This document shows, in pieces, positions 45,367 through 56,213 of a DNA stretch of 64,000 nt (positions within the stretch are counted from its first letter, which is position 1; each line of letters opens with the position of its first letter). The notes below the pieces were generated by a model, which saw nothing but the letters and a program-made list of their open reading frames with translations, was not told the DNA's origin and did no database searches. A program made the position numbers and the translations under genes. The DNA comes from Anadara kagoshimensis (Eukaryota > Mollusca > Bivalvia > Arcoida > Arcidae): positions 60,475,261 through 60,539,260 of the forward strand of contig CM037874.1 of assembly GCA_021292105.1 (NCBI GenBank), written 5' to 3'.

Positions 45367-48309
45367 TCAAAGTTTGTTGCAAGAAATCGACATTTTTTCA
45401 ATAATGTCGGTGATTTCATTCACGGATTCCTCATTAGTTAAATTCTCTACCTTACTTTGAAGCTGTTCATTTCTCCCTTTAAGATCATCCATCCGTGAAA
45501 AGACAGTGGGCATTTCGTGTTGGGGATGACGTGATTCTTTCGCTTTCATTTTAATGTCGTTGTTGTGATCTATATCAGCTAATTGTTTTTTTAATATCTG
45601 TTCAGATTGCCGACTCTCCTCACATTCACTGTTAAAGGTAGAATACATGACATCTATTTCTTTTTTGTGTCGCGCTTTGAGGTTACTGATCTCAATTTCG
45701 TGATCTCGTTTCATCTCCTCCAACATTTTATTGTGACGAGCCGTTTCTGTTGCCAGAACAGAGTCATAATCATTCTCGTAATCGTTAATATGTTGTCTTA
45801 ATTGTTTCCGCTCTTCGTCGAATTTGGATTTTATCGTTTTGATTTCGTCTGTATGATTTCTATTGATGACGACTAGCCGCTCGTTATAATTCTCTTCTTG
45901 TTTTCTAAGGTCATCCTTGTACTTCTTCTCTGCCTCGGCAAGTAAGGTTTCGTGTTTTCGTTGTTGTTTTTTCATCTCTGTCATCATGTTGGTAGCCTTA
46001 AGTGTTTCTTTTTCTAACTGTTTGGTCGCATTGTCGAGCTGTTTTTCCGTTTTAATAGCCGTTTCAAGTCGAGTTTGGAGATTTTTTATTTTTTTCACCG
46101 CATCATTTTGTTCATCTGTAGTAAAGTTCATATACGCCACTTGTTCCGCTAATAAATTACTGTAATTTTGCCTTTTTTCTTCCAGCTCCCCTTTCAAGAC
46201 GGAAATTTTTTTCTCGGCTGCGGTTAATTCATTTGTTAATGTATCTTTGTCGTTATTGACAATGATTAGAGTTTTAGTCAACCTGTCTATCTCGGTAGAT
46301 TTGTCGTCGATAATTTGTTCAAATCTACACGTCTCCTCCTTTAACATTTCCTCTGCGATTTCTTTTTCTATAGTTAATTGTGAAATGTGTCGATCTATCT
46401 GACTCACATCCTCATTTAAGTCTCTATCGTAACTTGCGAGTTCATCGTTCGCTTTTTTCAGTTGGTTGGTTAAATCCGTGTTTTTTGTTCGTTCCCGTTT
46501 TAATTCGTCATTGGTTGTTTTTACGGTATCGGTCATTTTGGACAATTCAATTCGTAAACGATTTTTCTCTTCGTTATCTTCTACAGATTTCTGTATTAGC
46601 GAACATTTCTCTTTTTCAACCATGTCAATACTGTTTTTGAGGTCGTCGATAGTCGTTTCATTTTTTTCAATAATTTTTTTGAACACCTCGTTTTCTGTAT
46701 TTCTAGTCTGGACAAACTCGTCATATCTCTGCAATTGGTCACAATAATTCTTGGTCACATCGTTATATGTAGATTTTTCTTCTTCTAAACGTGTCACTGT
46801 TTCTTCTAATTCTTGATTTATTTCTATTAGCTGATTATTCTGTTCATATATTTTTTCCAACTGTTTTGTCATTCTGGTGAGGTCGTCCACGAGTTTGTCA
46901 TAATTAAACCGCATGTGTGTGTTTAGATTTTCTGCTTCCCCCAGTCTAACTCCGAGTTCATTTCTATCGGTAACAATTTCGTTCATGTCCCTTTCCGAGT
47001 CTTCTAAACGAGATTCAAGATGTTTTATAATGTCGTCTTTTTCAACCAGTATTTGTTTAAATCTATCTTCTTGGTCATTCACTTGTTTCATAAATAACAA
47101 TCTATTGCTTTCAATTATCTCTTTACAATCATCTAGATTGTTTTGTAATGATTTGTTTTTACTGTACAAATTACCCATCTCTTGATCTAAACTTTCTCTA
47201 TCTCGGTCTAATGCATTTTCTTTACAATCGTTCATGTCCATTTCCGACGCCTCCAAACTAGTTTCCATTGGTTTGATTTTGTCATTATTATCATTGTCTT
47301 TTTCGGCCAATAATTTTTGAAATTTATCTTTTTGGTCATCCAATTGTTTTATAAATAATAATTCATTGCTTTCAATTTCCCTTTTACAATCATCTAGACG
47401 CTTTTGTAATGATTTGTTTTTATCGTGTAAAGTAATTATCTCTTTAACTAAACCTTGTTCATTTTGTTCTAATACATTTTCTTGACAATCGTTTATGTTT
47501 TCGTCTAATCCACTTTCAAAATCATTTCCCTCGTCGTCAAAAGTTAAACTATCGTTATTCATCGAAAAGACATCTTCGTCGTCCGTAAATGCTTCCAAAG
47601 ACATTTTTCGTTGTCGATCGGTCGAGATGAGTCTATAAGGCGACGTCATCAATGTAATTAAACTTTGTATTTTGTACATATCTGCAAGTTCGATGGCAGT
47701 ATAACCGTCTCTATCGGTAGTACTAAACGGCTCATGTGACACATTTATGGCATATTTTACCAACATAGTGGCTATCGTGGGATTATTATTCATACCACCG
47801 CTCTTAATGGCCAACGCCAACGGTGTGTCCCCTTGTGCGTTTCGTATAGTTGCCACTTTAAGATCGTCTGTCATGTTAAGCATAGCGCTCAACGTGTATA
47901 TGTTACCCACAGCTAAATGTACCGCGGTATTACCTGAAATTGTCTGATCATTTAAGAGATAACTCAGAGAACTGTTTTCCCTAACAAATAACATATCCGT
48001 AAATTTTTTACTAATGTGTGACATGCTAGCAACCTTGCAAAATAAATTCAAACCATGTCGATCTTTTGTCGACGAATCCGCCTCGAGCGACAAAAAATAT
48101 TCAAACATATCTGTGCTATTGTTATCGACAGCCAAAAACGACAGATGTGTCAAAGGACCTCCTGAGTAAGGTTCTATGACTTGATTGACATTGACATTCT
48201 CAGGCACCATCTTTTTTACATACTTCATATCTCCGTTAATTACAGCATGTACAAGTTTTTTTACCTTTATATAAGGTAATGGGTACCGTTTAATTTCAGC
48301 CATTATCAC
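45367..48309 (-). CDS. Ankyrin-repeat protein with very long coiled coil
   Basis: 980 residues. Residues 1-235 contain about five ankyrin-type repeats (GNTAVHLAV, GDTPLALAI, DGYTAIELAD, GLNLFCKVA). An acidic linker (240-270) follows. Residues about 290-930 are almost entirely coiled coil, rich in Glu, Lys, Asn and Leu, with no Pro for long stretches. Two units of 87 residues at about 273-357 and 360-443 are tandem copies (both start NDC-x-EN, share KNKSLQ and LDDCK). An ankyrin head on a coiled-coil stalk suggests a scaffold or tether between proteins; tegument location is a guess. The second ATG (Met3) may be the true start. Confidence 0.8.
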   Translation of the reverse strand: MIMAEIKRYPLPYIKVKKLVHAVINGDMKYVKKMVPENVNVNQVIEPYSGGPLTHLSFLAVDNNSTDMFEYFLSLEADSSTKDRHGLNLFCKVASMSHISKKFTDMLFVRENSSLSYLLNDQTISGNTAVHLAVGNIYTLSAMLNMTDDLKVATIRNAQGDTPLALAIKSGGMNNNPTIATMLVKYAINVSHEPFSTTDRDGYTAIELADMYKIQSLITLMTSPYRLISTDRQRKMSLEAFTDDEDVFSMNNDSLTFDDEGNDFESGLDENINDCQENVLEQNEQGLVKEIITLHDKNKSLQKRLDDCKREIESNELLFIKQLDDQKDKFQKLLAEKDNDNNDKIKPMETSLEASEMDMNDCKENALDRDRESLDQEMGNLYSKNKSLQNNLDDCKEIIESNRLLFMKQVNDQEDRFKQILVEKDDIIKHLESRLEDSERDMNEIVTDRNELGVRLGEAENLNTHMRFNYDKLVDDLTRMTKQLEKIYEQNNQLIEINQELEETVTRLEEEKSTYNDVTKNYCDQLQRYDEFVQTRNTENEVFKKIIEKNETTIDDLKNSIDMVEKEKCSLIQKSVEDNEEKNRLRIELSKMTDTVKTTNDELKRERTKNTDLTNQLKKANDELASYDRDLNEDVSQIDRHISQLTIEKEIAEEMLKEETCRFEQIIDDKSTEIDRLTKTLIIVNNDKDTLTNELTAAEKKISVLKGELEEKRQNYSNLLAEQVAYMNFTTDEQNDAVKKIKNLQTRLETAIKTEKQLDNATKQLEKETLKATNMMTEMKKQQRKHETLLAEAEKKYKDDLRKQEENYNERLVVINRNHTDEIKTIKSKFDEERKQLRQHINDYENDYDSVLATETARHNKMLEEMKRDHEIEISNLKARHKKEIDVMYSTFNSECEESRQSEQILKKQLADIDHNNDIKMKAKESRHPQHEMPTVFSRMDDLKGRNEQLQSKVENLTNEESVNEITDIIEKMSISCNKL

Positions 48310-48528
48310 GATCTAGGGTGAGGGAGTTTTAGAAGAGAATCATACATACTACATACATACATTGTAATAATACAAATTACAACAAAAACACATATTAATA
48401 GTTTTTTTTCTGATACATTTTTTAATTTCTAAATTACAATTTAAAATTCAAAATACAATCACTTCAGGATAGATTCGTCTTTCAGAGTACTGTATACTGT
48501 ATTTATATTTTAGGCATGATTGTCCTAA

Positions 48529-49977
48529 TCACTGAAAATCTTTCAGGGTACGAGATACTACCGAACCAATAAAGTTTGTCTTTTTTCTCTTAGTTACACT
48601 ATCGTTATCACTATCATCATCGCTTTCTTCGCCATCAGATACGAAAAAACGAGTCCATTTTCTTTTCTTTGAAGTCTGGTCCAATGTATCGTTCATTGTT
48701 GTTTCTTCTTTGCTGGATGATTGCTTTTCTGGTTTATCTTTAATGGTACGAGATACTACTGAACGAGTGACGTTTTTGTTTTTCTTTTCCTTCTTAGCTA
48801 TTTCATCATAATCATCATCTTCGCTGTCAGATAGGGAAATAGCAGGTGATCCCGCTTTACTGATTATTTTCTTTGAAGACTGATCTGATTCACCGTCCAT
48901 TGTTGGTTTTTCTTTGCTGGGTGATTGCTTTTCAGATTCGTTATCGCTCTGTTCTATGTCATGTTCAAATTCCATTTCATTCGAAATATCTACGGATTCT
49001 CTGTTATGTCTGGCCTTGGCATTCTTCTTAAGAACACCTTCAATTACTCGATAATAGCCTGCAAATTCCCCTTCAAAGGACAAATCCACGGAGTTTTTCT
49101 TTACTTTAATGAAACATTCTGTATTGAGATTCTTGGGAAGATCGGCTGCCGACACCCAATAAGACACGTAACGTTTAATATCGTCGGAAAAAAATACAAG
49201 CTCGACATTTTCACAACAGTCATCACGCACCGTTGTTATTCCATTGGTCCCAACCTTCAACATGACGGTTGCTGCCATGAGGGGGAATTTTTGATCTCCC
49301 TTATAGCACAAATAAGGTTGCTGTTTATTCGCTTTGATATACTTTACAAACACTGGTTCGGTAACAGCATCCTTCGATCTAGCAACAAAATAAAACCAAC
49401 ATTTGCCAGCTGTTACATCGTCCCTCGTCACCTTACTGTCGTCCTTTTTACATGCATACAACGCTACCGATGTCTTAGAATCAGAATCTTTGATCTTTCT
49501 CAGGTTATTCGTGACCGTGTTAATGGAAGCCTTTGAATAATTTCTTAACTTGATACTGTCTCCCAAAAGGCTGTTATCAAACTTATAAACAGCTTTCCGA
49601 TCCATAGATCCACAATACACAGAGTACCTGTTGTTGCCTTCTTTAATGGTAATTTCATCTGGTGTCATGTATATCAAACTCCCACTAAGAATATTTTTCA
49701 TTAAATGATAACCGATTTCACCTAAGAAGGTAGCCACATGAGTGTCTGTTCTGGATGGATTAGGCCTTTTTTGTTTCTTTGATGGTTTACTTGCCAGTTG
49801 ACAATCTTCGACGGTCGTAGGAACGACAGATACCGATTGCGGTTTACTCGTTGCATTCTCCTGCCCATTTAACAATGGTAGCGGTTTGATTTTGATTTTC
49901 ATATTCTTGTTTGACATTCCACCATCCCCCTTAGAAGGAACCGAAATATCAGTGGAGGTGAACATAATTCTTCTCAA
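48529..49977 (-). CDS. Possible DNA polymerase processivity factor (clamp-like), unproven
   Basis: 482 residues. Residues about 80-320 form one globular, beta-rich region; 320-482 is a charged tail with acidic Ser clusters (SLSDSEDDDYDE, DGEESDDDSDND) and basic signals (KKRKW, TKRKKT). Within the tail a unit of about 67 residues is repeated (EKQSPSKE/EKQSSSKE; SVVSRTIKD/SVVSRTLKD). A globular beta body plus disordered basic tail is the layout of herpesvirus clamp-like processivity factors, and parts of the body (a Met-Asp after a beta strand, an SxNT helix) loosely recall PCNA folds. This is weak inference. Other nuclear phosphoproteins could look the same. Met5 and Met21 are alternative starts. 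Confidence 0.6.
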   Translation of the reverse strand: MRRIMFTSTDISVPSKGDGGMSNKNMKIKIKPLPLLNGQENATSKPQSVSVVPTTVEDCQLASKPSKKQKRPNPSRTDTHVATFLGEIGYHLMKNILSGSLIYMTPDEITIKEGNNRYSVYCGSMDRKAVYKFDNSLLGDSIKLRNYSKASINTVTNNLRKIKDSDSKTSVALYACKKDDSKVTRDDVTAGKCWFYFVARSKDAVTEPVFVKYIKANKQQPYLCYKGDQKFPLMAATVMLKVGTNGITTVRDDCCENVELVFFSDDIKRYVSYWVSAADLPKNLNTECFIKVKKNSVDLSFEGEFAGYYRVIEGVLKKNAKARHNRESVDISNEMEFEHDIEQSDNESEKQSPSKEKPTMDGESDQSSKKIISKAGSPAISLSDSEDDDYDEIAKKEKKNKNVTRSVVSRTIKDKPEKQSSSKEETTMNDTLDQTSKKRKWTRFFVSDGEESDDDSDNDSVTKRKKTNFIGSVVSRTLKDFQ

Positions 49978-50203
49978 TGTTACTTGTTTAAATAAAAGTA
50001 AAACGCAGACAACAACACCAACCGCTAGATTCAGTATGACTATATCAACCGCCAGTGAGAGAATACTTTAGATAGACAAATACGCTCCGTTTAATAATCC
50101 TCTTTTACAAAACAAACTTCGTTGATTTAGAATGAAAGTCTGTTGATTTTATCTTGATAACAAATACTCCCGCTTCACTGGAGTATGTAATACACTCAAT
50201 TGA

Positions 50204-50444
50204 ATCTAAGTTTGTAGATTATTTTAAATAATTGCCCTACTTTTCTGACACTTATGACTGTCTAATCAAGGTTTGTAAAATATTTTTTAGTTAAGTAAAC
50301 AAAGTGTATTCTGCCCGTGTTTAAATCATAGTTTGTGCAATATTTTATTTTTAGATTACAATATGTAATCTGTTTAAGTCACAGTTTGTGCAATATTTTT
50401 TAGTTTAGATTACAGAATGTGTGTTTGTTAGATATCAAGTTTGT
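50204..50444 (+). promoter_or_regulatory. Five copies of recurrent viral intergenic motif
   Basis: ATCTAAGTTTGT (50204), ATCAAGGTTTGT (50265), ATCATAGTTTGT (50325), GTCACAGTTTGT (50378) and ATCAAGTTTGT (50434) are spaced about 50-60 bases apart. Three are followed by (G/A)CAATATTTT or AAAATATTTT. They fill much of the 457-base space between two minus-strand genes; I see no gene here. Confidence 0.6.
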
Positions 50445-50719
50445 TGGTTTTCTTCTAAACAATAGTCTTCCCTTTCTGACATATGCAATGCACTAGGTTC
50501 GGTGCGGAGTTTGTGACTTTCAAAACCTTTCGAAACCGTTTTTACAGTAAATAATTCTAGGTTAATGACGAGTTCGTTTTCCTTGTAAGCACAAGCTGTG
50601 CGTTTTTTGGAACAGTGTGTAAGAAATACCGGATAAGATTTAAATTGATTCCCGCAATTATTACAAAGAAAAACACACGCGTCCGTGCATGAATTCGTAT
50701 TATCATCCATAAATAACAA
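50435..50719 (-). CDS. Small viral zinc-finger protein
   Basis: 94 residues. FLCNNCGNQFKSYPVFLTHC followed by SKKRTAC is close to a C2H2/C2HC finger (C-x-x-C, Phe, Leu, His, Cys). The rest has no recognised motif. The AT-rich upstream region could hold its promoter. A nucleic-acid binding or E3-like role is possible; nothing in the window decides. Confidence 0.6.
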   Translation of the reverse strand: MLFMDDNTNSCTDACVFLCNNCGNQFKSYPVFLTHCSKKRTACAYKENELVINLELFTVKTVSKGFESHKLRTEPSALHMSEREDYCLEENQQT

Positions 50720-50824
50720 CTAATTTCTGATTTGGGTTTATAATATTTTTTTTAAAAAAATACTTTTTAATATAAAATAAATCACAAAACAATAAATACT
50801 TTCTTGATGTATTGTTTTTTTTTT

Positions 50825-51460
50825 TTATATCTCGAAAAACAATTCAAACGGTACATATGTATATACGAAATCGTGAGTAATTTTTTCACGAATATGTACA
50901 CGTCCGTTCATACTTAGAGATTTTGTCATGTATATATCACCTTCCAGAGTATTACAAACGAGTTTATCTGAACCGAGCCATTCCTTGATGGCGTTGATAT
51001 CCTTCCTCGTCAATCGTTTTGAATTTAATTGATGTGCATCCACGTTGGTCAAGAAAACCGCACTATCTTCATCATATTTGAATGCAACAATGGTATATGA
51101 CGTCTTTCGTCCCGCATTCAAGGCTTTATGTTTAAGATGTTTTCCCATTGGGTAACAATAATAAATGTTGTCCCAACTAGACTCATTTGGGCATGGATCG
51201 GTCTGTTTGTTATTGGATTCATCTTCCGCATCAGTTACATTGTCTTTAGTATCGGACATTTTTTTAAGTATTTGTTCTTCGTCTTTCTCTTTGCTTTTTT
51301 CCATCTTCACGCGGTTCTTCTTTTTAACCACGGTGGAGCAATTGATGCACTTATAGCGTCGCTTCGGTGGATATTTTAAGCGCAACCTACTACTCCTTCG
51401 GAGCACTATTCTCTGTCCACATTTAATGCAGCCTACCATTATGATGACCTCGGAGGACAC
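50825..51460 (-). CDS. Viral protein with N-terminal zinc ribbon
   Basis: 211 residues. Residues 11-42 have CIKCGQRI and YKCINCS, two Cys pairs about 23 residues apart, as in zinc ribbons. A Lys/Glu-rich linker (52-95) leads to a globular C-terminal half ending FELFFEI. The 5' end overlaps the start of the divergent gene by up to 35 bases; using Met8 here or a later Met there would separate them. Function unknown. Confidence 0.65.
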   Translation of the reverse strand: MSSEVIIMVGCIKCGQRIVLRRSSRLRLKYPPKRRYKCINCSTVVKKKNRVKMEKSKEKDEEQILKKMSDTKDNVTDAEDESNNKQTDPCPNESSWDNIYYCYPMGKHLKHKALNAGRKTSYTIVAFKYDEDSAVFLTNVDAHQLNSKRLTRKDINAIKEWLGSDKLVCNTLEGDIYMTKSLSMNGRVHIREKITHDFVYTYVPFELFFEI

Positions 51461-52839
51461 GACAGAATCCCTGTTAGAAGCTACACACAGTTTCTATAAT
51501 TTAATGTTTGATTTACACAACAAATACGAAAACTGCATAAAAAAAACTGCTGCTCGCCATCCAGAGTCTACGACATCAATAATTCAATTTCGGTGGATCC
51601 ACTTCTTTTGTACAAAAACCCGGTTAATCATTCCTTGAGAAAAAACAGGAAACCTAGTTACGATGACAACAGAGTTATAGTCAAGGCCGGTCTCAAAAAA
51701 ATAAAACGACTTCTTGACGTGAAGCCCCCAGTTACTCATGGAAAAATTGTTAAACTCATGGGCATTATGGATATACCAGTGGAAAAGTATGTGGCACAGC
51801 GTGTAGATATATTGATTCGTAAATACCTCACTGACAGTATGAAAACGTTTACAGAAGATACATTTAAGAGACATTTTTTCAACATGGCCCCACCGTTTAC
51901 CCCCCCTAGCACCATGAACATAAATTGGGAACGGGATCTGAAGGGTTTAATGAAAACAACATTAGACTCTGAGGGTTTGTTGGTAAAGCGCCCCACAGAA
52001 CACTTGACGTCCATAATAAAATATTGCAGTCCCGTCATAAACGGAGCGTACAAAGATTTCGACCATCATGTACCCGGTACGAGTGAAGAAGAAGCGTTTG
52101 TACAGCGAGTGAAGAGATATAACGGATACGCTTTGTTAGTAAATAACATATCGGCATATGTTAGATTTAACGCGTCTTCGTTGATATTTACTTACTTTAA
52201 AAGAGCCAACGAGAAGGTTACGTTCGACACCCTATATAACTCTATCGTAGACCTAAGTTGAGTGCAGATATCGAACATGTCGTTCTCAATCACATTTCGA
52301 AAGACAAAATCTTTAGTGACGACGACGACACAGATTTGGCTGTAAAAGATCCTTATAACATCGTGTATTTAAGTGGCTTTCCTTATGAACAGATAAGACC
52401 CGCTCTCAGAGCCGAATACGTACTTCTTAAACTGTTGTTTTATCTGAACGTTCGTTTTGGTCTAAATTTAGAAACAGCATACAGAAAGAAGTACCTATCA
52501 ATAGAACAACAGCCCTTTGTAATCGAAAATGTATTGCAATTATTTCCGGGACTCATGGCTATCATGTTTTATTTAATCAATTCGGTGAAAGACAAAGAAG
52601 GAACTGCATATATTAGTGACCTCAACTTCAAATTGTGGTCTCTTTCGTCGACTAAAAAATACTACGGCAACAAACAAGAAGTCATTGAGATACACAAAAA
52701 CATATCTCACATAATGGAAAGGACTGCTTTGAAATGCATAGACATTTTGTCAGTAAATAACAACGCACACAACATCATTACAGGATACTGTAATCTGTTA
52801 TTTTTGAGAAGCGGGTTGATTAGAAACGTTGTTGATTAA
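51426..52839 (+). CDS. Unknown viral protein, split by two frame breaks
   Basis: Three overlapping frames in tandem: 51426-51638 (has the ATG), 51593-52261 (opens at 51512, first codon with start potential is GTG), and 52258-52839 (no ATG for about 100 codons). The last two therefore cannot start on their own and look like continuations of one protein of about 470 residues. The first break is within 51512-51638, where there is an A8 run (51539-51546); the second is within 52240-52261. The product is largely helical, with no membrane segment or motif I know. A capsid or packaging role is conceivable from the position near terminase, but is only a guess. Confidence 0.6.
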
Positions 52840-53014
52840 GAAGAATATAAAATGTAAAAAAAAAGAAAAGACAATTTTAAACGCATCAAAAATTCATGTT
52901 TGTGACTTTTTTTTTGCGGTAAATATATATTTTGTTTAACACCGTCATTCTTTAACATAGTAAATTCATTCGCGTCTGAGTCATGTCCTTTGAAAAGTTT
53001 TCTCTCGGGCAGTC

Positions 53015-54040
53015 ATGTTTTGGGGTGGCGATTATAAGTGCCCATTGTTGCGGTTGGGTATGTTTAAATACGTGTTTGAACCTTTAAGAATGGATTTTCC
53101 CGAAGGCGAAAAAGATTTTGAACATGCCGTTAATGTAGTGTTTGAATACGCCTCTATGGCAAAATTATACTTTGAAAAGGATTTAATTCAGTTGATCGAA
53201 AATACCAAACAGTCGACTGGCAGACGTAGTAAACCCTCCGAACTGCCTTTTTGGAAAACCGCGGTCAAATATCGATATTCTATGATCGAACCGATGGCCA
53301 TGACGAAATCAATGAACATGTCTCAACACGTTGCTTCGGCCACCTCGTTCGAGAAGATAACCCCGAACCCCGTGATCAACATACGGGATCTAGCCTATTC
53401 TGACAACACACTGCATTTTTTACACAATTTGGTGTACAAGAGGTTTCATGAAAACCCTGTTTCATTGGTAAGATCGATTGTGAAATACATGAACGACAAT
53501 TCCGACGCAAGTAACATATACATCTGCAATATTTTATATTCGCTAGTGAAGGCTCATAAGGCCGGACTGGGAGTGAATCTAATTCTGCGAACACGCGGTC
53601 TACCCAAAGGTTGCCTATGTTTGGGAAAAAACAACGTCAAAGTAAAGCGTGTATTAGATGCTTTTACAATCAAAATGTGTCCATGGTGTTACAAACCAGT
53701 TAACGTTGTTTACAAGAAGAAGTCATCCGTCGGTGGCTCTCACAAGTCGGAAATATTCACCGATGAATACACAAACAGACCCTTGTACTGCACGGAAAAA
53801 AATCATAGAGGTATCATGGTTTTCCCATTGATATCTTTTGACGGCAGGTCTTTTTTTGTAAATGACTTAGAGTGGAAAATAAACAGTGGTTTTTCCCGTG
53901 TTTTCACTATCGAATCTTATACAAACGGCATAAGGATGGTCGTATTGAATAAACTAACCCAATCTGTGATATATGTACCCATAGAAGTTGATGTCGAAGA
54001 GTGTGGTGATACCTGTCTGATATGTATTAATAAAAAATAA
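53015..54040 (+). CDS. Viral multi-zinc-cluster protein, unknown
   Basis: 341 residues. The C-terminal half has four Cys groups: GCLCLG, KMCPWCYKP, YCTEKNH and CGDTCLIC, enough for two zinc sites. The N-terminal half is helical. Some herpesvirus packaging proteins (UL32 type) have conserved zinc clusters, but I cannot show that this is one. Another ATG at 52983 is in a different frame 32 bases upstream and reads MSFEKFSLGQS up to this start, so a one-base indel may hide a longer N-terminus. Stop followed by AATAAA signals at about 54035 and 54044. Confidence 0.65.
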   Translation: MFWGGDYKCPLLRLGMFKYVFEPLRMDFPEGEKDFEHAVNVVFEYASMAKLYFEKDLIQLIENTKQSTGRRSKPSELPFWKTAVKYRYSMIEPMAMTKSMNMSQHVASATSFEKITPNPVINIRDLAYSDNTLHFLHNLVYKRFHENPVSLVRSIVKYMNDNSDASNIYICNILYSLVKAHKAGLGVNLILRTRGLPKGCLCLGKNNVKVKRVLDAFTIKMCPWCYKPVNVVYKKKSSVGGSHKSEIFTDEYTNRPLYCTEKNHRGIMVFPLISFDGRSFFVNDLEWKINSGFSRVFTIESYTNGIRMVVLNKLTQSVIYVPIEVDVEECGDTCLICINKK

Positions 54041-54120
54041 AGCAATAAAGAAAACATAAAAAAAATATTTTTGTTTGTTTTAATTTTTATTATTATCGAT
54101 AAAAATTCAAATTTACAAAT

Positions 54121-56213
54121 TTACAACGGACACTTGCAATTAGTACCAATCCAAGGTGGTGTACAATGCGTTATTTGTTCTGTATGCAGGTTTGAAATAC
54201 GCTTGTCTGCCGTCAATCTGTAGGATATGCCGTGATATAAGCTCATAACTAGGCACGTAGTCATATCGTCGGTAGAAACCTTGTTAATTTTTCCCGTATA
54301 TTTACGATCCTTATAGTGAAAGTTTTTATTTCCTCCACAAGGTGTTCTATAGTACACGTGTTTTTGGTAAACACACCATGTTCGACCGTAGAGGCTATCC
54401 TAAAATGTGTATTATGTCTATTGTTTAAGAAAGACACTATGGTGCTAAAGATGTGTTTTTTCCTTACTCCTATATTATACCCATAAGACAAATTCCGACC
54501 ATTGTAAACATCCACGTAATAAAAAAAATCACATTGGCGTTTCGTGACCACTCCTTTAGAATGAAGGTTTACCCAAGTGTTGTAATAAGATCTAACGGCG
54601 TCTGGATTGCTATTGCGCTCGATAGCAACGAAAAAATAACATTTGACCGGAGACATTTCCACTAGGGTAGTCACACATTGTACATACATTTCTTCAATGA
54701 TATCCGATACTCTCCCAAGGTCGCCATGATTTACAAGTTTCCTATCGGCAAAGCATAATACGGCTTTGTTACCGCGAACAAAACGAACGCACGTAATAGC
54801 AATGGCCGATTGTTCCGAAGGGTGAAAAGCGGGGTCCATGTAAATCCAGTAACATGCATATTCCTGGTCATAAAGCAAATCTTGTATTCTAACGTGGGTT
54901 AACGGATTACGTATGTGGTTTATAAACTCTTTCGTGAAAACGGCTCTTGTTGAATCGTCGTCGTTCTCGGCATCATATCTCCCGTGTGCCACATCCTCGG
55001 GGCGTATAACACCTAGCTCGTTTTCATATGAAGCTTCAGATCGAGTGATTACTCCTTCAAAGTTTTTATTAGCTTCATCGTACGTTATGTATTTAGGGGC
55101 AAACAACTTTCTATAGCATCCCGTATGCGAAACACTATATTGTACGTGTAACCCATTCATACAAAAGAAACACAACCGATAAAGGTTAATCGTACTACAT
55201 TTTGACTTCATGTTGACAACCAAATTCACTAAAGCATATTTCTTACTCGATATCGGACTAGACAACATTCCGATCTTAGTGTGGTCCCGCTGAATCATTG
55301 CAATAATGACACCGAGCGACTCTTCGGGCACACACAGGGCTTCATCTAAAAATCCAATATCGGGATCATTACCTCTTAAGGAGGAGGGTCTACATGCCGA
55401 AGCGTACTTGAGTCTACTACTGCTTCCGTCTTTGAAATGTAAGATAAGGCTGTCTTCATGTTTTCGCATTTCATACCCGTAAACAATGGGGGAAAATTTA
55501 GTCAAAAGCGTGGTTTCAATATCGTCTTTCGTTGTGCATATCAAGCTTCTTGTGTGTGCCATAGAAAGTATTTCACAATTTCTCCATGTGATTAACGCGA
55601 CAGCCACCGACAACTTGATGCATCTCGTTTTTCCTAACCCGCGGGGGATTATAGAAACGTACTGTTTTCCCGTATATTTTTGTCTCATACGGTCGATGGA
55701 GGCTATGGGAAACCCTAAATATGTATCGTTACATCCCAATATCATAGTGGTTAGTAAATCTTCGGACGTTTTATGCATACAATAATAAAAACATACTTCG
55801 TAAAAAATAGACTTTTGAAACATTTGATGAGTGGTCGTTTCATTCTCCATGACATCGCTATGTATTCGATTGAGAAACGTAACAAATGGTTGTAAGATTT
55901 CGAGAAGCTTCTTGAGTTTTGCTACTCCTTCCTCGGGTTTTCCGGTATATTCTGGAGAGGGTCCATACAGGTCGTCGAACAAATCATTTTGAGTATCAGA
56001 ACAAATTAAGTATGGATTGTACGAAAAAAACAGTTTATTGTTTTGTCTACATCTGGGAGTATCAAAAATCAATCGTTTGTATATGTAAGTGTCTGCTTTT
56101 TTGGTTAAAAGATCGACCCACTCATCGTCGTCGTCCTCCGTTACACTTCCCCACAAATCATTGTGTGTCATAAAGATTTCGAAAGAACATCTATTCGGGT
56201 TTGTAATCAACAT
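54121..56213 (-). CDS. DNA packaging terminase ATPase/nuclease subunit, frame-broken near 3' end
   Basis: Motor that drives viral DNA into capsids and cuts concatemers. The main frame (56213-54261, 650 residues) has Walker A IIPRGLGKTR (about 188-197), Walker B DIGFLDEAL, and nuclease-domain motifs YMDPAFHP and FVAIERNSN, as in herpesvirus UL15-type terminases. The last nuclease element, with STDDMTTCLVMSLYHG (the DD-x-x-x-x-L-x-M-x-x-Y type motif), lies in another frame (54357-54121) that has only a GTG start. The break is at or beside the T5 run 54361-54365. Apart from that the gene is a single uninterrupted frame, without introns. It overlaps the upstream gene by 23 bases. This is the strongest herpesvirus marker in the window. 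Confidence 0.9.

Noticed and set aside
46380-47185. Plus-strand membrane-like frames opposite the coiled-coil gene
   Set aside because: Complement of Glu/Lys/Asn codons gives Phe/Ser/Leu runs; an antisense artefact.
48925-49536. 203-codon frame antisense to the clamp-like gene
   Set aside because: Phe/Ile/Cys-rich mirror of a Lys/Asp-rich coding strand; no start context, and the sense frame is far longer.
51584-52053. Minus-strand frames of 96 and 105 codons
   Set aside because: Antisense shadows of the split plus-strand gene at 51426-52839.
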